Shown here: in pieces, positions 47,725-57,420 of the stretch
Layout of the letters: each line of letters starts with the position of its first letter
Position numbering within the stretch: position 1 is the stretch's first letter
Notes under the pieces: generated by a model
What the model was told of the DNA's origin: nothing
Databases searched by the model: none
What the model saw: only the letters and a program-made list of their open reading frames with translations
Translations under genes and position numbers: made by a program
DNA from: Pollenia angustigena
Taxonomy: Eukaryota; Arthropoda; Insecta; Diptera; Polleniidae
DNA: 64,000 nt
Assembly: GCA_930367215.1 (NCBI GenBank)
Contig: OV884056.1
Coordinates: forward strand, 47,926,308 to 47,990,307
Reading direction: 5' to 3'

Positions 47725-48194
47725 AACAAGTAAGAAAGTATAGTCGGTCAAGCCCGACCATATGATACCCTACACCACAGTATTTAAAAACACATCATGC
47801 TTATGTGTCCATATAAATATAGATTTATCTAAGTTTATAAACTTCATGAAAATCGGTTTGAAAGTTTGTGAGGGGCAGAAATCGCCCCCTACCTCACGTT
47901 GTGGTCCTATTTTTGAAAAACTGTATAGGTAATGTGTCCATATAGATATGGATCTATCTATGTTTTAAATTTCATTAAAATCGGTTTGAGAGGCAGAAAT
48001 TGACCCTATTTGCGCACAAGGGTTCATGGACAGCCAGCCAGCCAGCCGGACGGACATCGTTATTTCGACTCAGAAAGTGATTCTAAGACGATCGGTATAC
48101 TTAAAGGTGGGTCTAGGACCAATATTTTAAGGCGTTACACACATCAGCACAAAAGCATAATACCCCCTCCACTATTGTGGTGTGGGTATAAAAA
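47725..48194 (+). repeat. Dispersed fly repeat with AACAAGTAAGAAAG head and GTGTGGGTATAAAA tail, copy 1
   Basis: Head AACAAGTAAGAAAGTATAGT then CGGTCAAGCCCGACCA. The middle has iterated AAAATCGGTTTGA and GGACGGACATCGTTATTTCG. The tail is CCACTATTGTGGTGTGGGTA then TAAAA. Structurally parallel to 60838-61702. No ORF. Confidence 0.7.
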
Positions 48195-48422
48195 CAAATT
48201 TTTAATTTATTAAAGAAACACATTTTCTATAAATCACGTTTCCTTAATTTTGTTGGAAACATTTTTATTATTTATTTTTAATTATAACACAGTGCTAGCT
48301 GAAAAAGCGACCAGCAGGGCACCCGGTATTTAAACATAATTCGGGTATGCTGAATCCAGTGGTGCTTATCGTTATTTTTAGGTTAACTTATGTAGAAGAT
48401 TGCACAATATAACCGAAAAAAT

Positions 48423-48572
48423 CACGAAGTGCACGATATGCATTTTGATTTGAACGGACATTTTCATAAGAAGCCTGAATAACTTTAACTCATTGCTCGA
48501 TTGTGTATCTTTCCATGGTTCAAATTGAGTTAGTCTGAAATTGGGAAATGTCAAATGAAATGCAGAAATAAA
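48423..48572 (-). pseudogene. DD41D mariner-like element fragment (copy 5, 5' end only)
   Basis: Reverse complement matches the 5' untranslated and HTH-coding part of copy 1: ATGTCAAATGAAATGC/ATTTC...GACTAACTCAATTTGAACC ATGG, then CACAATCGAGCAATGAGTTA and ATGCATATCGTGCACTTCGT. No catalytic part and no TIR. Confidence 0.75.
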
Positions 48573-48884
48573 CTTGACATTTCAGCAGTTTAGCTTATTG
48601 AATAAATTAAAAAAACCGAAATTCAGCCATAAAATTACCTATAAGAAATGCTAAAGGGTTTTCTTATTTATAAACGCAGTTGGTTTAAGATAAAGGGCAA
48701 GTTTGTTTTGAGAAAATGTTGAGGACAAAAAACTAATGGAGGTCGGTTAAACATTTTATTCTCCTAGGGCCGACTCCTGGGCAGTTATGGGGTTTTTTCT
48801 TCAAAATATTTCTAGTCCGTATTGACAATTTTGTGGCCCGGTTAGAGAATAAAGAAAGCGGTTAGGTATGTATGTAAGGTTTCT

Positions 48885-49135
48885 ACGGTCATCGTTACGG
48901 CTGTGGCATTATGGTTATGTGAAGCCTAATGTGACCTTTAAGCTCAAATTGGACGAGACATAACCATAACAAAACTCTATTACCATCACCACTCTATAAC
49001 CAAAACGACATAAACATTTGTATGGTATGTTTATGTCGTCTTGGTTATAGAAACCAATTCAATTTGGGTTTCTAAGGTTATCGTTACGGCAATGGCATTA
49101 TGGTTATGTCACGTCTAATTGGACCTAAAAGCGGA
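48885..49135. repeat. Compound foldback repeat, relative of 3486-3788
   Basis: Shares GTTACGGCTGTGGCATTATG, GACATAACCATAACAAAACT, ATTACCATCACC, AACGACATAAACAT, AACCAATTCAATTTGGGTTT and GTCACGTCTAATTGGACCT, arranged with inverted partners as in the first copy. Confidence 0.7.
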
Positions 49136-49239
49136 GTGTGAAATTAATCGCACATTCCGTAGGTAATAAATTTTTTTAATAAGATTTCTGTATGACGTGC
49201 TAAATTCGCAATTTTCATTTTTGAAAAATACACTGAAAT

Positions 49240-49455
49240 TTATTGTTGAGAGAAAGTTAGATTCTATGCCAATTTCACCGGTTGCTTAGGCCAGATCATC
49301 AGGAAACCTTTTTCCAAAGACATTAGAAAAGCTATGGATATTATACAAATAAAACTTTAAAGCGAATAAGAATTAGAAACATTCAAAGTCTTACTTGAAT
49401 AAATATCAAAGATTAAACAAAACTCCAACAATAAACAGTGAGTTTATCTCTTCTT
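49240..49455 (+). repeat. Dispersed repeat, copy 2
   Basis: Collinear with 28830-29045 (TACACTGAAATTTATTGTTG, TTTCACCGGTTGCTTAGGCC, TTCAAAGTCTTAC, AACAATAAACAGTGAGTTTA) with a few indels. Function unknown. Confidence 0.75.
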
Positions 49456-49646
49456 ATCTTTGCTTTCTTCCGACTCGAATTGTAGCTGTATGTGCCCAGT
49501 AAAAACTTTGCCTACTTTTTCAAAATGAATAGCTTTCTTCACTCATTATTTAGTAGCTTTCTTCTGTAACAACTTCTATAGAAACTTCTATAACTACTCC
49601 ATTCTGGATATATGTAGGTACAAAAATAATGACTTGCATTTGAATG

Positions 49647-50499
49647 GGTGGCATGTCATAACGTCCAGTGTCATAGTGTCCATGGACGTTATGACACTCC
49701 AAAAAGTGTCACAGTGTCCATGGACTTTATGACACTTAATGCCATAATGTCCGATGGCATTATGACACTTTGCAAATGGACATTATGACATTTTGAAAAG
49801 TGTCACAGTGTCCATAATTACTAAAGAAGTTAAATACAAAACAAGATCTGCATATGCGCAGAGAAAACATGTTTTATTACGGTCGCAACCAACAAAACTA
49901 TTTTTAAAGATACTAATTTAACCATAATATGGTTGTCGGTGACAATGATTTAATTAAATTAAACATAATATGTTTAACATTTTTTCAAAATAGTTTTGCG
50001 TATATATAAAATATATGGTTTTGCGTATATATTAAATATATAACGAAAGCACTTTTGGGCGCAAGGATTTTCTCCTCTATGGTATAACAAATACCAGCTT
50101 CACTAACTAAAGCTTCTCTGCAAAGCCGACCTTCGGCCGGGCGCAAGGATTTTCTCCTCTATGGTATAACAAACACCGGCTTCGCTAACTAAAGCGTCTT
50201 GGCATAGCCGGCCTTCGGCCGGGCGCAAGTATTTTCTCCTCTATGGTATAACAAAAACTGCCTTCGCTAACTAAAGCTCCTCTGCACAGCCGGCCTTTGA
50301 CCGGGCGCAAGGGTTTTCTCGTCTATGGTATAAAAAACCGGCTTTGCTAACTAAAGCTTCTCTGCGTAGTCGGCCTTCGTTCAGAAACAAGGCAGATTTT
50401 AGAAGTTTTACTTAGCGAAGCCGGTGTTTGTTATACCATAGAGGAAAAGTGTCATAACGTCCATGGACACTATGACACTGGACGTTATGACATGCCACC
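49647..50499. mobile_element. TIR element of unassigned superfamily (GGYGGCATG type), copy 2
   Basis: TIRs GGTGGCATGTCATAACGTCC (49647 on) and its inverse ending at 50499, continuing for ~50 bp. Flanked by identical TTTGAATG at 49639-49646 and 50500-50507. The subterminal zone repeats palindromic GTGTCATAGTGTCCATGGAC-type motifs. The centre has four head-to-tail 82 bp units starting GCGCAAG at 50059, 50141, 50223 and 50305, then an inverted partial unit (GCGAAGCCGGTGTTTGTTAT) near 50407-50445. No ORF. The ends and internal unit tie it to the element at 35294-36136. Confidence 0.88.
50059..50445. repeat. 82 bp tandem units (4 direct plus 1 inverted partial)
   Basis: Exact 82 bp spacing between GCGCAAGNNTTTTCTC starts. 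Each unit ends in a GC-rich hairpin GCCGGCCTTCGGCCGG (with changes) and contains CTATGGTATAACAAACACCG. Confidence 0.92.
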
Positions 50500-50507
50500 T
50501 TTGAATG

Positions 50508-51359
50508 CGTTCATTTTGGGTGGGTAAAAAGAAAAAACTAATTGCTTCATTTTATTGTTTTCGTAAGAAAAATAACCCATTCGACAGTTCAGTGTTTTTG
50601 CACGGGCACATGCAAATATATTATCAAATTTATTTTTGGGAATACAAAATTTATTATTAATAAGGGTAATCAGAATCACCGCAAATTTTCCATTTGTAAA
50701 GTTGCAGTGCATATGATGATTGATCGTGAGCATACCACTTTTATTTTTTGTGCAAATGTGCTATTTTTCTAAAAATATATTCTGACAATACAAAAAACTT
50801 CTGGCAGCACTGTTAAAGTTCTGCTTTTGTTTACAATTATACACAAGCAAATTAAAATAAATTTTTTCTTTTTAAATTATTTAAATTAAATTCTCTATTT
50901 TATATTAAAACCAACGAAAATGTTCAATTTATTAGTTTCCTAAAATAAAAAATATGGCGCTAAATATGTCGAATGTTATTGTTTACATTTGTTTGCAACT
51001 GATCATGATTATGCTTGTTTTAGTGCAAAGGAAGTAAGATAGAACAAATTGCAAATATGTAAATTTTGTTGTTGTGTTGTGCATATGGGTGTATTTTTTA
51101 CACCTTTGCATCGTTTGCACTACCCATCGTGATTTCCCTTTATAATTTTTATTTTTCGTTAATGTTCGATATAGTAGCTTAAGCTTATTTATGCACATTC
51201 ATGTTGGTGACCTGTAGCTTTATCATGGTGACCTGTAGCTTCGTCATAAACTTTCATTTTGGGGAGATCATTTTTAAGAATATGTAATTATACCAAAACT
51301 TATCCTACAAATTTCTTCAAACGTTTTTCGAAATTGTAATTTAAAGCTTTATATTAAGC
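50508..51359. other. AT-rich non-coding DNA
   Basis: 50508-50520 continues the CTGAAAGAA-type repeat that was the insertion target of the element ending at 50499. The TTATTTTTGGGAATACAA phrase at ~50629 also occurs at ~28788. No gene. Confidence 0.45.
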
Positions 51360-52235
51360 TTAACCCATTTCTTACCGCCGTGTGTTTGAACACACGTTTA
51401 TAATTTCTAAACTTTGAGGAATTATAAATCACAGATAAGTATAAAAAACTTAATGTGTGTGGCGTGTATATTAAAGTTTGGTGTCTTACCAACAAAAAAA
51501 ATATTTTTGAAAATTTTTGCAAGCTTCCCCCCTTTCACAAGAGGGGGTTTAAAAAGTGTCCAAAAATAGGCTCTTTTTAAATCAATTATATTATATATAT
51601 AAAATAATCTGAATTATTATATATGTATTGCCGTGTGTTACGATATCTCCAAAAAGCAACCTAAGGCCATTTGCCCATCAAACTGGTTAATATATGTGCC
51701 GCAAGGCGGCAGTAAATACCAGCGTGTGTTTCACCACACGTTGGTACTGAAAGTGAGATTGATTCGACAAAGATTTTCTTATATTTTTTTTGTGTGACTG
51801 CATTTTATGTTGTTTTTTTTTCCAATTGTCCTTAATACTTATTCTTCTTATTGGAAATTGAAGGGAACAAAATATTGTAATTAAAAATTGAATTTTATTT
51901 ACATTGAAGAAATTTATGCCTTATTAGCTTGACAAAAATAACATTCATAAATTCATCACTCTGGCCAAAGAAACAACTACAGCAATTGAAATTATTTAAT
52001 TTGTTTTGTAATTAAGAGATGTTGAGCGAACATGAACATCAAGGTGAAAGAGCGTTCGCGTTTGAAACTGCTATTTATTTGTCCCCCGATAATACTGTCC
52101 GTGATTCGGATACGTGAAAAACAATCCGTTTCGGATATAAACTGTGGGCGATTTGCTTGAACATTGGCTACATGTTTCCTTTTGTTCCATACTGGTGTAT
52201 CCGTTTTTTTTTCAATAAAAGTTTTAGACTCGATG

Positions 52236-53935
52236 CACAGAGGGGTGAAATCGTAAAAAATGGATATTAATTGAAAAATGAAAGTTTGTTTTTTTGAAAA
52301 ATATTTAGTAACCGATTACAGTATATAAAATTCTACATCACTACTGAAAATTTCAATGTCATATGATGTTTACTTGTCAAGCTGCATTGTATTAAAGTTA
52401 AGTAATTTTTGAGTTATTCGCGCACAATAGTGTTAATTGAAATTCGGTATATTTCGACGATTAATATATAGTTTTTGCAAGTCAAAAGTAATACTTTTAC
52501 TATGGAATCTTCAACCTCAGGTATTTTAGCGTTGTTCTAAAAATAATTGTTTTAACAAAAGTTGTGTAGAAGTATTTTTAAATTTTTTTTTAAAATATGT
52601 CTCCATTTTGGCTATTTTCAAAATATTCGTGGATATTTAAATATGAATGGTGTAAGTTGGCGTTATAATATTAATTTGTTAAGAAACTACAGTTCCTAGG
52701 CTTTTATATTCAGTAATAACATGTTGCGCGTTTTTGCGCGAAATTTTTTAAATTAATTAATTGTGAAAATAGTCACTCAAGCAAAGAACACCAGTTCTAT
52801 CTTTTGTTTGCTTTGTCTTCGTTTTCGTTGTTATAATTGTTGTTTTTGTATACAATTGGCAACTGTGTGTTACAAAAATTTTGTTAGAAAAATATAGTGT
52901 TTTTGTTCACAATATCGAGCGGTATTCAGAAGTATCAGTGGTTAAACATGCCTCCAACCTTGCATAAGTTTTTAATACATGGCCCAGTATCATTTCGCAC
53001 GCGCTATTATCGATCGGTGAACTGTCTGAGGAAGCCCATGAAGCCCGAAACAAAGATTTTAAAAACTTCAGAGAACATTTTTCTCGCAAATGAAGTCGGT
53101 AGGATTGCAATCAAGACATATTAAATAGGTTCCTACTAAGTTCAGATCCAATCCTATCTGGTAAAACACAATTGCCCAAAAAAAAAAATTCCACCAACTT
53201 CCAAAATCTGTAGTAGATCTACTAGTTTCGCCTTCAGTTTTGACGAACGTGGCACCAGAAGGCACAAATTATGATACAGATGACGACGGGCATATTTTTT
53301 AAAATAGCAGGTCAAAAACACATGCCTTATAATAGATGTATACAAGCTATCACCAGACACATCCGTACACAATCGAACAATTTAAATATCTGCTTTGAGT
53401 CCCGAATTTAGTTACAAATATGATAGAATAATTCCCAATTCGTTTACGTAATTATATTAAAAATAAATTGATTACTATGGAAAAATTTTATTTCTTTTTT
53501 TTCAAAAAACAAAAAAAAAATCCGACTGAGCCAGAGCTATTTTTAAAAGGGGGCGTGGCACCACCCTATTCCACCTTGGATATAATTCATACTGTTAGAT
53601 CAACATATAAACCAAATCTTATCTTCATACCTTTGATGGTTCATGAGATATATCCGTTCTAAGTTTCAGGTTATATGGGCGGTGCCACGCCCCTTTATCC
53701 AATCATAACCAAGTATATCCAAGAACTATTAGCAGGTCAAAGTTTCATGGCAATCGGTCTATTGCTATGGCAGCTAGAGCGATTTTTAATAGGGGGAGTG
53801 GCACCGCCCACTTTTCCAAAAGATGTGTAGCATATGTCACTCAGTGGTAACGTAGCATTCAAATAGTGAAAGAATTTTTAAAATTGGATAAGTAGTTTAA
53901 TTAATCTCCATTTTTTGCGATTTCACCCCTCTGTG
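52236..53935 (+). mobile_element. Transib-like element nested in piggyBac-like element 2
   Basis: TIRs CACAGAGGGGTGAAATCG plus AAAAAATGGA and ATTAATT with one or two mismatches at each end (52236 on; inverse ending 53935). Flanked by identical 5-mers CGATG at 52231-52235 and 53936-53940. A 5 bp GC-containing duplication with CAC-starting TIRs is the Transib pattern. A residual Transib transposase C-terminus inside agrees. 1.7 kb, so internally deleted relative to a ~3 kb family member. The right part (53540-53840) is GGGCGTGGCACC-type repeat. Confidence 0.85.
52930..53190 (+). pseudogene. Transib (RAG1-related) transposase C-terminal remnant
   Basis: Frame pieces, in order: QWLNMPPTLHKFLIHGP (52931-), then after a frameshift IISHALLSIGELSEEAHEAR, RNKDFKNFREHFSRK, stop, DCNQDILNRFLLSSDPILSG. 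This is the spelling of the Transib C-terminal region, where the SEEA..ARNKDFK segment contains the catalytic Glu of the DDE triad (equivalent to the RAG1 SEGNESGNK region). The Glu is kept, but stops at ~53092 and ~53101 and the missing N-terminal two thirds make it dead. Confidence 0.8.
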
Positions 53936-54954
53936 CGATGCATCCGCCATAATAGAACTATTTTCACATTGTGAACATTAAATGCAAAGCAATTCTAGTT
54001 TGGCATTTTTTGTTTACCTCCCATTACTTGCTGTACTTGTTGAAAGGGAGAGGATTCCGCGCAAGCGGCACTGTTCGACCCAACCAGGGTACGGGCGCCC
54101 CTTCAAAATTGGTAAAAAAAAGCCTTGAAAAAGTACAATTCCCGACTTTGCATTCGATATACGAAATAACGTTCTGGTAATTCGTTGGACGGACAATTCT
54201 AAAGCTACACTCGCAAATAATTATTACGCAATCGATCCAGTAGTAGCAGTTCGTGTTCGTGTTTAACAGCCCCTCGCTATCAAAAATTACAACGGGCCTA
54301 TGGGTGGCGTGGATTTACATGGAAATGCGGTTGCCAATTACTCTATCGTCATTCGTAGCAAAAAGTGATAGTAGCCGTTCTAAGTCTTATGCATGGGTAG
54401 CGCTGTGGTCAATTCGTGGAAACTGGATTTCTTCATAGCAGCTTCGCAAAACGCGAATCCTATCTTACAGTTTGACTTCAATAACTCGGTGTCCAAGTCT
54501 CTGCTGCTTTCGTCGGAGGATGCAATAGACGGAATGGAACCGTCGCCTACAGAGGATTCATTCACTAATTGTTAGCAAAAAAACTTTTCGATGGTAGACA
54601 GCTTGCTCGTTCCTTTCAAAAGCACCAGTCGTCGCCGTTGCGTTATGTGTACAGCAAAAGTCACCATATTTTAGTGTGAGAAGTGCAACGTCCGCATACA
54701 CCTATACAATTGTTCCACAAAGTCAAACAAATACGTACCATAAAAAACATAAATAACTAAACAAATTTGTACACAACAAAAGATTGCAAAACACTTAACA
54801 GTACCAGCGTGTGGTCAAACACACGGCAATTTTCGGAAAAACTACTCGTCGAAAAAAAATTTTTTTTTCAGAAAATGTTTAAAATGGTATTATAAGACGT
54901 TGCTGATATTTCAACGTTTAAATTTTTGGTAATTAACCGGTTAATGGTGTGCTT

Positions 54955-56600
54955 AATTGATTCACAAAAGTCTATAGGTGTATACTTTGGCAGTTTATGG
55001 TGGTGTAGGGTATAAATATTTGTAAGTTATCTAAACAATATTTGCTCTGATTTCCAGTAAAACCAGTCCCTTTTTAAAAACCTCTTTTGTAGTTCACTTA
55101 TCAACCCATATACAGAGTAAAGTTGTGTAATTTACATTTTTTATTTTGATATTAACCCACTCATAATTATATTTTTAACCTGCATTTTTAAGGTATATTT
55201 CAATTCATTTGTTAGTTGTTTTTAATATTTTTTTTCTTCTCTTTTTGTTAGTTTTCAATTTATCGCAAAAAAGAGAAAAGAAAAAAAAACGTATTCAATA
55301 AGGATCAGTCAGTACACTCTTGTATTATTTTGATTCTTCATTGTGTTGTATTGTTGCTATTAAATACGAACAATGAATTGAATTGGTGAATCAGAAAATG
55401 CTTAATAAAAACTGTCAGGCATATAAAGGCCGATATGTTTAAGCTTTTACGGTATGGGAAAACTGAGGCACTTTGTAAAAAGAGTTAGAAGAGATTTTCT
55501 ACATAAAGAATTTTTTAGAATCTTATTGTAAATTTCTGTTATACAATTTTTTGTTAAGGTTTAACCTTGAATATTTTAGAAAAAGCTGGAGAAATGTTTT
55601 GTATCCCGCATGCCTTTGCATTTTGCTATAATCCAAAATTTCTTATAAAAATCCAGTATTAATCCAGCTGTATAACAATGTTTGGTCTAGAATAGTTTTA
55701 TTTTATGATCAGAATGAGCTTCTTTCTATCTTTTGTAAAGATCAGTTCAAAATAGACCATATTTCCCTTATAAACTGTACTCCCAAAAGATCTCTGTTTG
55801 CAAATTTTTATTTTAAAAAGTATTAATTTGTTGCATTTTATTTTCTGGTACATGGAAAATATAATGAAAAAAAAAAAAAAATAATTAATAAAATTTCCGT
55901 ATTAATCCTTCCAGCATTGGTAAAGGGCTAAAAGATATTTCGGACAAATTTTTATTTTTTTATATGGTGATTGCAACATTTTATTAGAAAACGGTTTTTA
56001 TTTTGTCTTCATACTTGTAATTAAAAATTTTGTTATTTAATTTTTAAAAATATTTCATTAATAAGCTTTTACTTTTAACAAATCAACAAAATACTTTATT
56101 GTCTATTTTTATTGCCCAAATGGTTTGTGTACTACAGTTTGTTCACCCCTGCAACAGACAGAAGAGGCGTTTTATTAATGAAATTTTAATCTCTTTGCTA
56201 TGTTGCATACAACAGTATACTGGATTTATGTATGGAAAAAAACAATATTTTTTTATTTTAAATAATACCAATAAAATAATATAAAAAAAAATAAAGTTAC
56301 ACATAGAACTTGTAGCCAACTCATATTGTAACTTTTTTAAATAATTGAATTAAGGATTTTTGTTCCAATATAAATTCACTTTAATTAAAGCCGATGAAAT
56401 ACATTTAAGTTATTAAAAAAAAGGAAAGGGACATTTATTTTTTTTATCCCGAGAAAAACTTGGATAAGTCAGTAGTATTTGAATTTTCTTTGAAACCAGG
56501 TTAAGCTTACCGTAACCGTTAATCAACTAAACTAATGGTTGATAAACGGTTACGGAAAGCTTAAAAGCAAAAACTTATTTGTACAGCCAATAATAGTAAT
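54955..56600. other. AT-rich non-coding DNA
   Basis: Contains a tail-like fragment GGTGGTGTAGGGTATAAA (54997-55015) and an inverted repeat at 56501-56564 (TTAAGCTTACCGTAACCGTT against AACGGTTACGGAAAGCTTAA, 11-base loop region). No gene recognised. Confidence 0.5.
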
Positions 56601-56639
56601 TGAAAAAAATTTTTTTAAGAAACGCTTTTCTTAAAAAAG

Positions 56640-57420
56640 AACATTTAAAAAAAATTTTGGTCCCCCTAGATTTTATCCTGGCTACGCCCATATATTTGTG
56701 TATTGCCATCGGGAATATAATTGCCTGCAAAGTTTCATCCATTTGCTTTGAGTATAAGGCGGTTAAATTAACGTTACAAGATTTGATTTTCCGAAGTGAA
56801 GCTAAAGAAAAAGTTTTAAAAATTTTGCCCCCCCCCTAGATTTTATCCTGGCTACGCCCATATATGCGTGTATTGCCATCGGGAATAAAGATGCCTGCAA
56901 AGTTTCATCCATTTGCATTAAGTATAAGGCGGTTAAATTAACGTTACAAGATTTGATTTTTCGAAGTGAAGCTAAAGAAAAATTTTGCCCCCCCCCCTAG
57001 ATTTTATCCTGGCTGCGCCCATGTATTCGTGTATTGTCATCGGGAATATGCATGCCTGCAAAGTTTCATCCATTTGCATTGAGTAAAAGGCTGTCAAAAA
57101 AGCATTTTACCAAAAAAAATGTTTGCCCCCCCCTCCCCTAGATTTTATCCCGGCTTCGCCCATGTATTCGTGTATTGCCATCGGGAATATGTATGCCTGC
57201 AAAGTTTCATCCATTTGCATTGAGAATAAGGCGGTTAAATTAATGTTACAAGATTTGATTTTCCGAAGTGAAGCTAAAGAAAAAGTTTTATAAATTTGGC
57301 CCCCCCTAGATTTTATCCTGGCTACGCTCATATATTCGTGTATTGTCATCGGGAATATGCATGCCTGCAAAGTTTCATCCATTTGCATTGAGTAAAAGGC
57401 GGTCAAAAAAGCATTTTACC
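56640..57420. repeat. ~165 bp tandem repeat, five units with poly-C starts
   Basis: CTAGATTTTATCCTGGCTAC starts (CTAG at 56666, 56836, 56997, 57138, 57306; spacings 170, 161, 141, 168). Each unit is preceded by a run of 5-10 C and followed by GTGTATTGCCATCGGGAATA, CCTGCAAAGTTTCATCCATT and GGCGGTTAAATTAACGTTAC. The fourth unit lacks part of the tail. The 99-codon minus-strand frame here is a repeat artefact. Confidence 0.9.

Larger units (their letters stand above)
52020..54719 (+). pseudogene. piggyBac-like transposase remnant 2, split by nested insertion
   Basis: Before the insertion (~52110-52200): KTIRFGYKLWAICLNIGYMF, the family's GKPIRFGYKLW segment. After the insertion: HYLLYLLKGRGFRASGTVRP (54020-54080), NYNGPMGGVDLHGNAVANYS with IVIRSKK (54270-54360; the GGVD Asp is present), and near the end a Cys-rich tail (CVMC, then an internal stop, CEKCNVRIHLYNC, ~54640-54715). 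N-terminal and first-Asp segments are not recognised. Multiple stops and frameshifts, so inactive even without the insertion. Confidence 0.78.
51360..54954 (+). mobile_element. piggyBac-like element 2 (TTAA-flanked), interrupted by a Transib-like element
   Basis: Left end TTAACCCATTTCTTACCGCC at 51360, right end reverse-complemented TTAACCGGTTAATTACC ending 54954. Subterminal palindromes of the same type sit near both ends: CGTGTGTTTGAACACACG (51379-51396) and CGTGTGGTCAAACACACGG (54807-54825), with a third, CGTGTGTTTCACCACACG, at ~51722. Transposase remnants of piggyBac type read on the plus strand on both sides of an insertion at 52236-53935. Confidence 0.75.

Noticed and set aside
50059..50386. 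CRISPR-like array because of exact 82 bp spacing
   Set aside because: Whole 82 bp units are repeated with no unique spacers, and the array is internal to a eukaryotic TIR element.
53540..53840. A gene in the GC-richer GGGCGTGGCACC region
   Set aside because: Matches the phrase of the tandem repeat at 40500-42110 and lies inside the Transib-like element; no long frame.
57107..57406. 99-codon minus-strand frame with internal repeat (MQMDETLQA... twice)
   Set aside because: The protein repeat simply mirrors the ~165 bp DNA tandem repeat.
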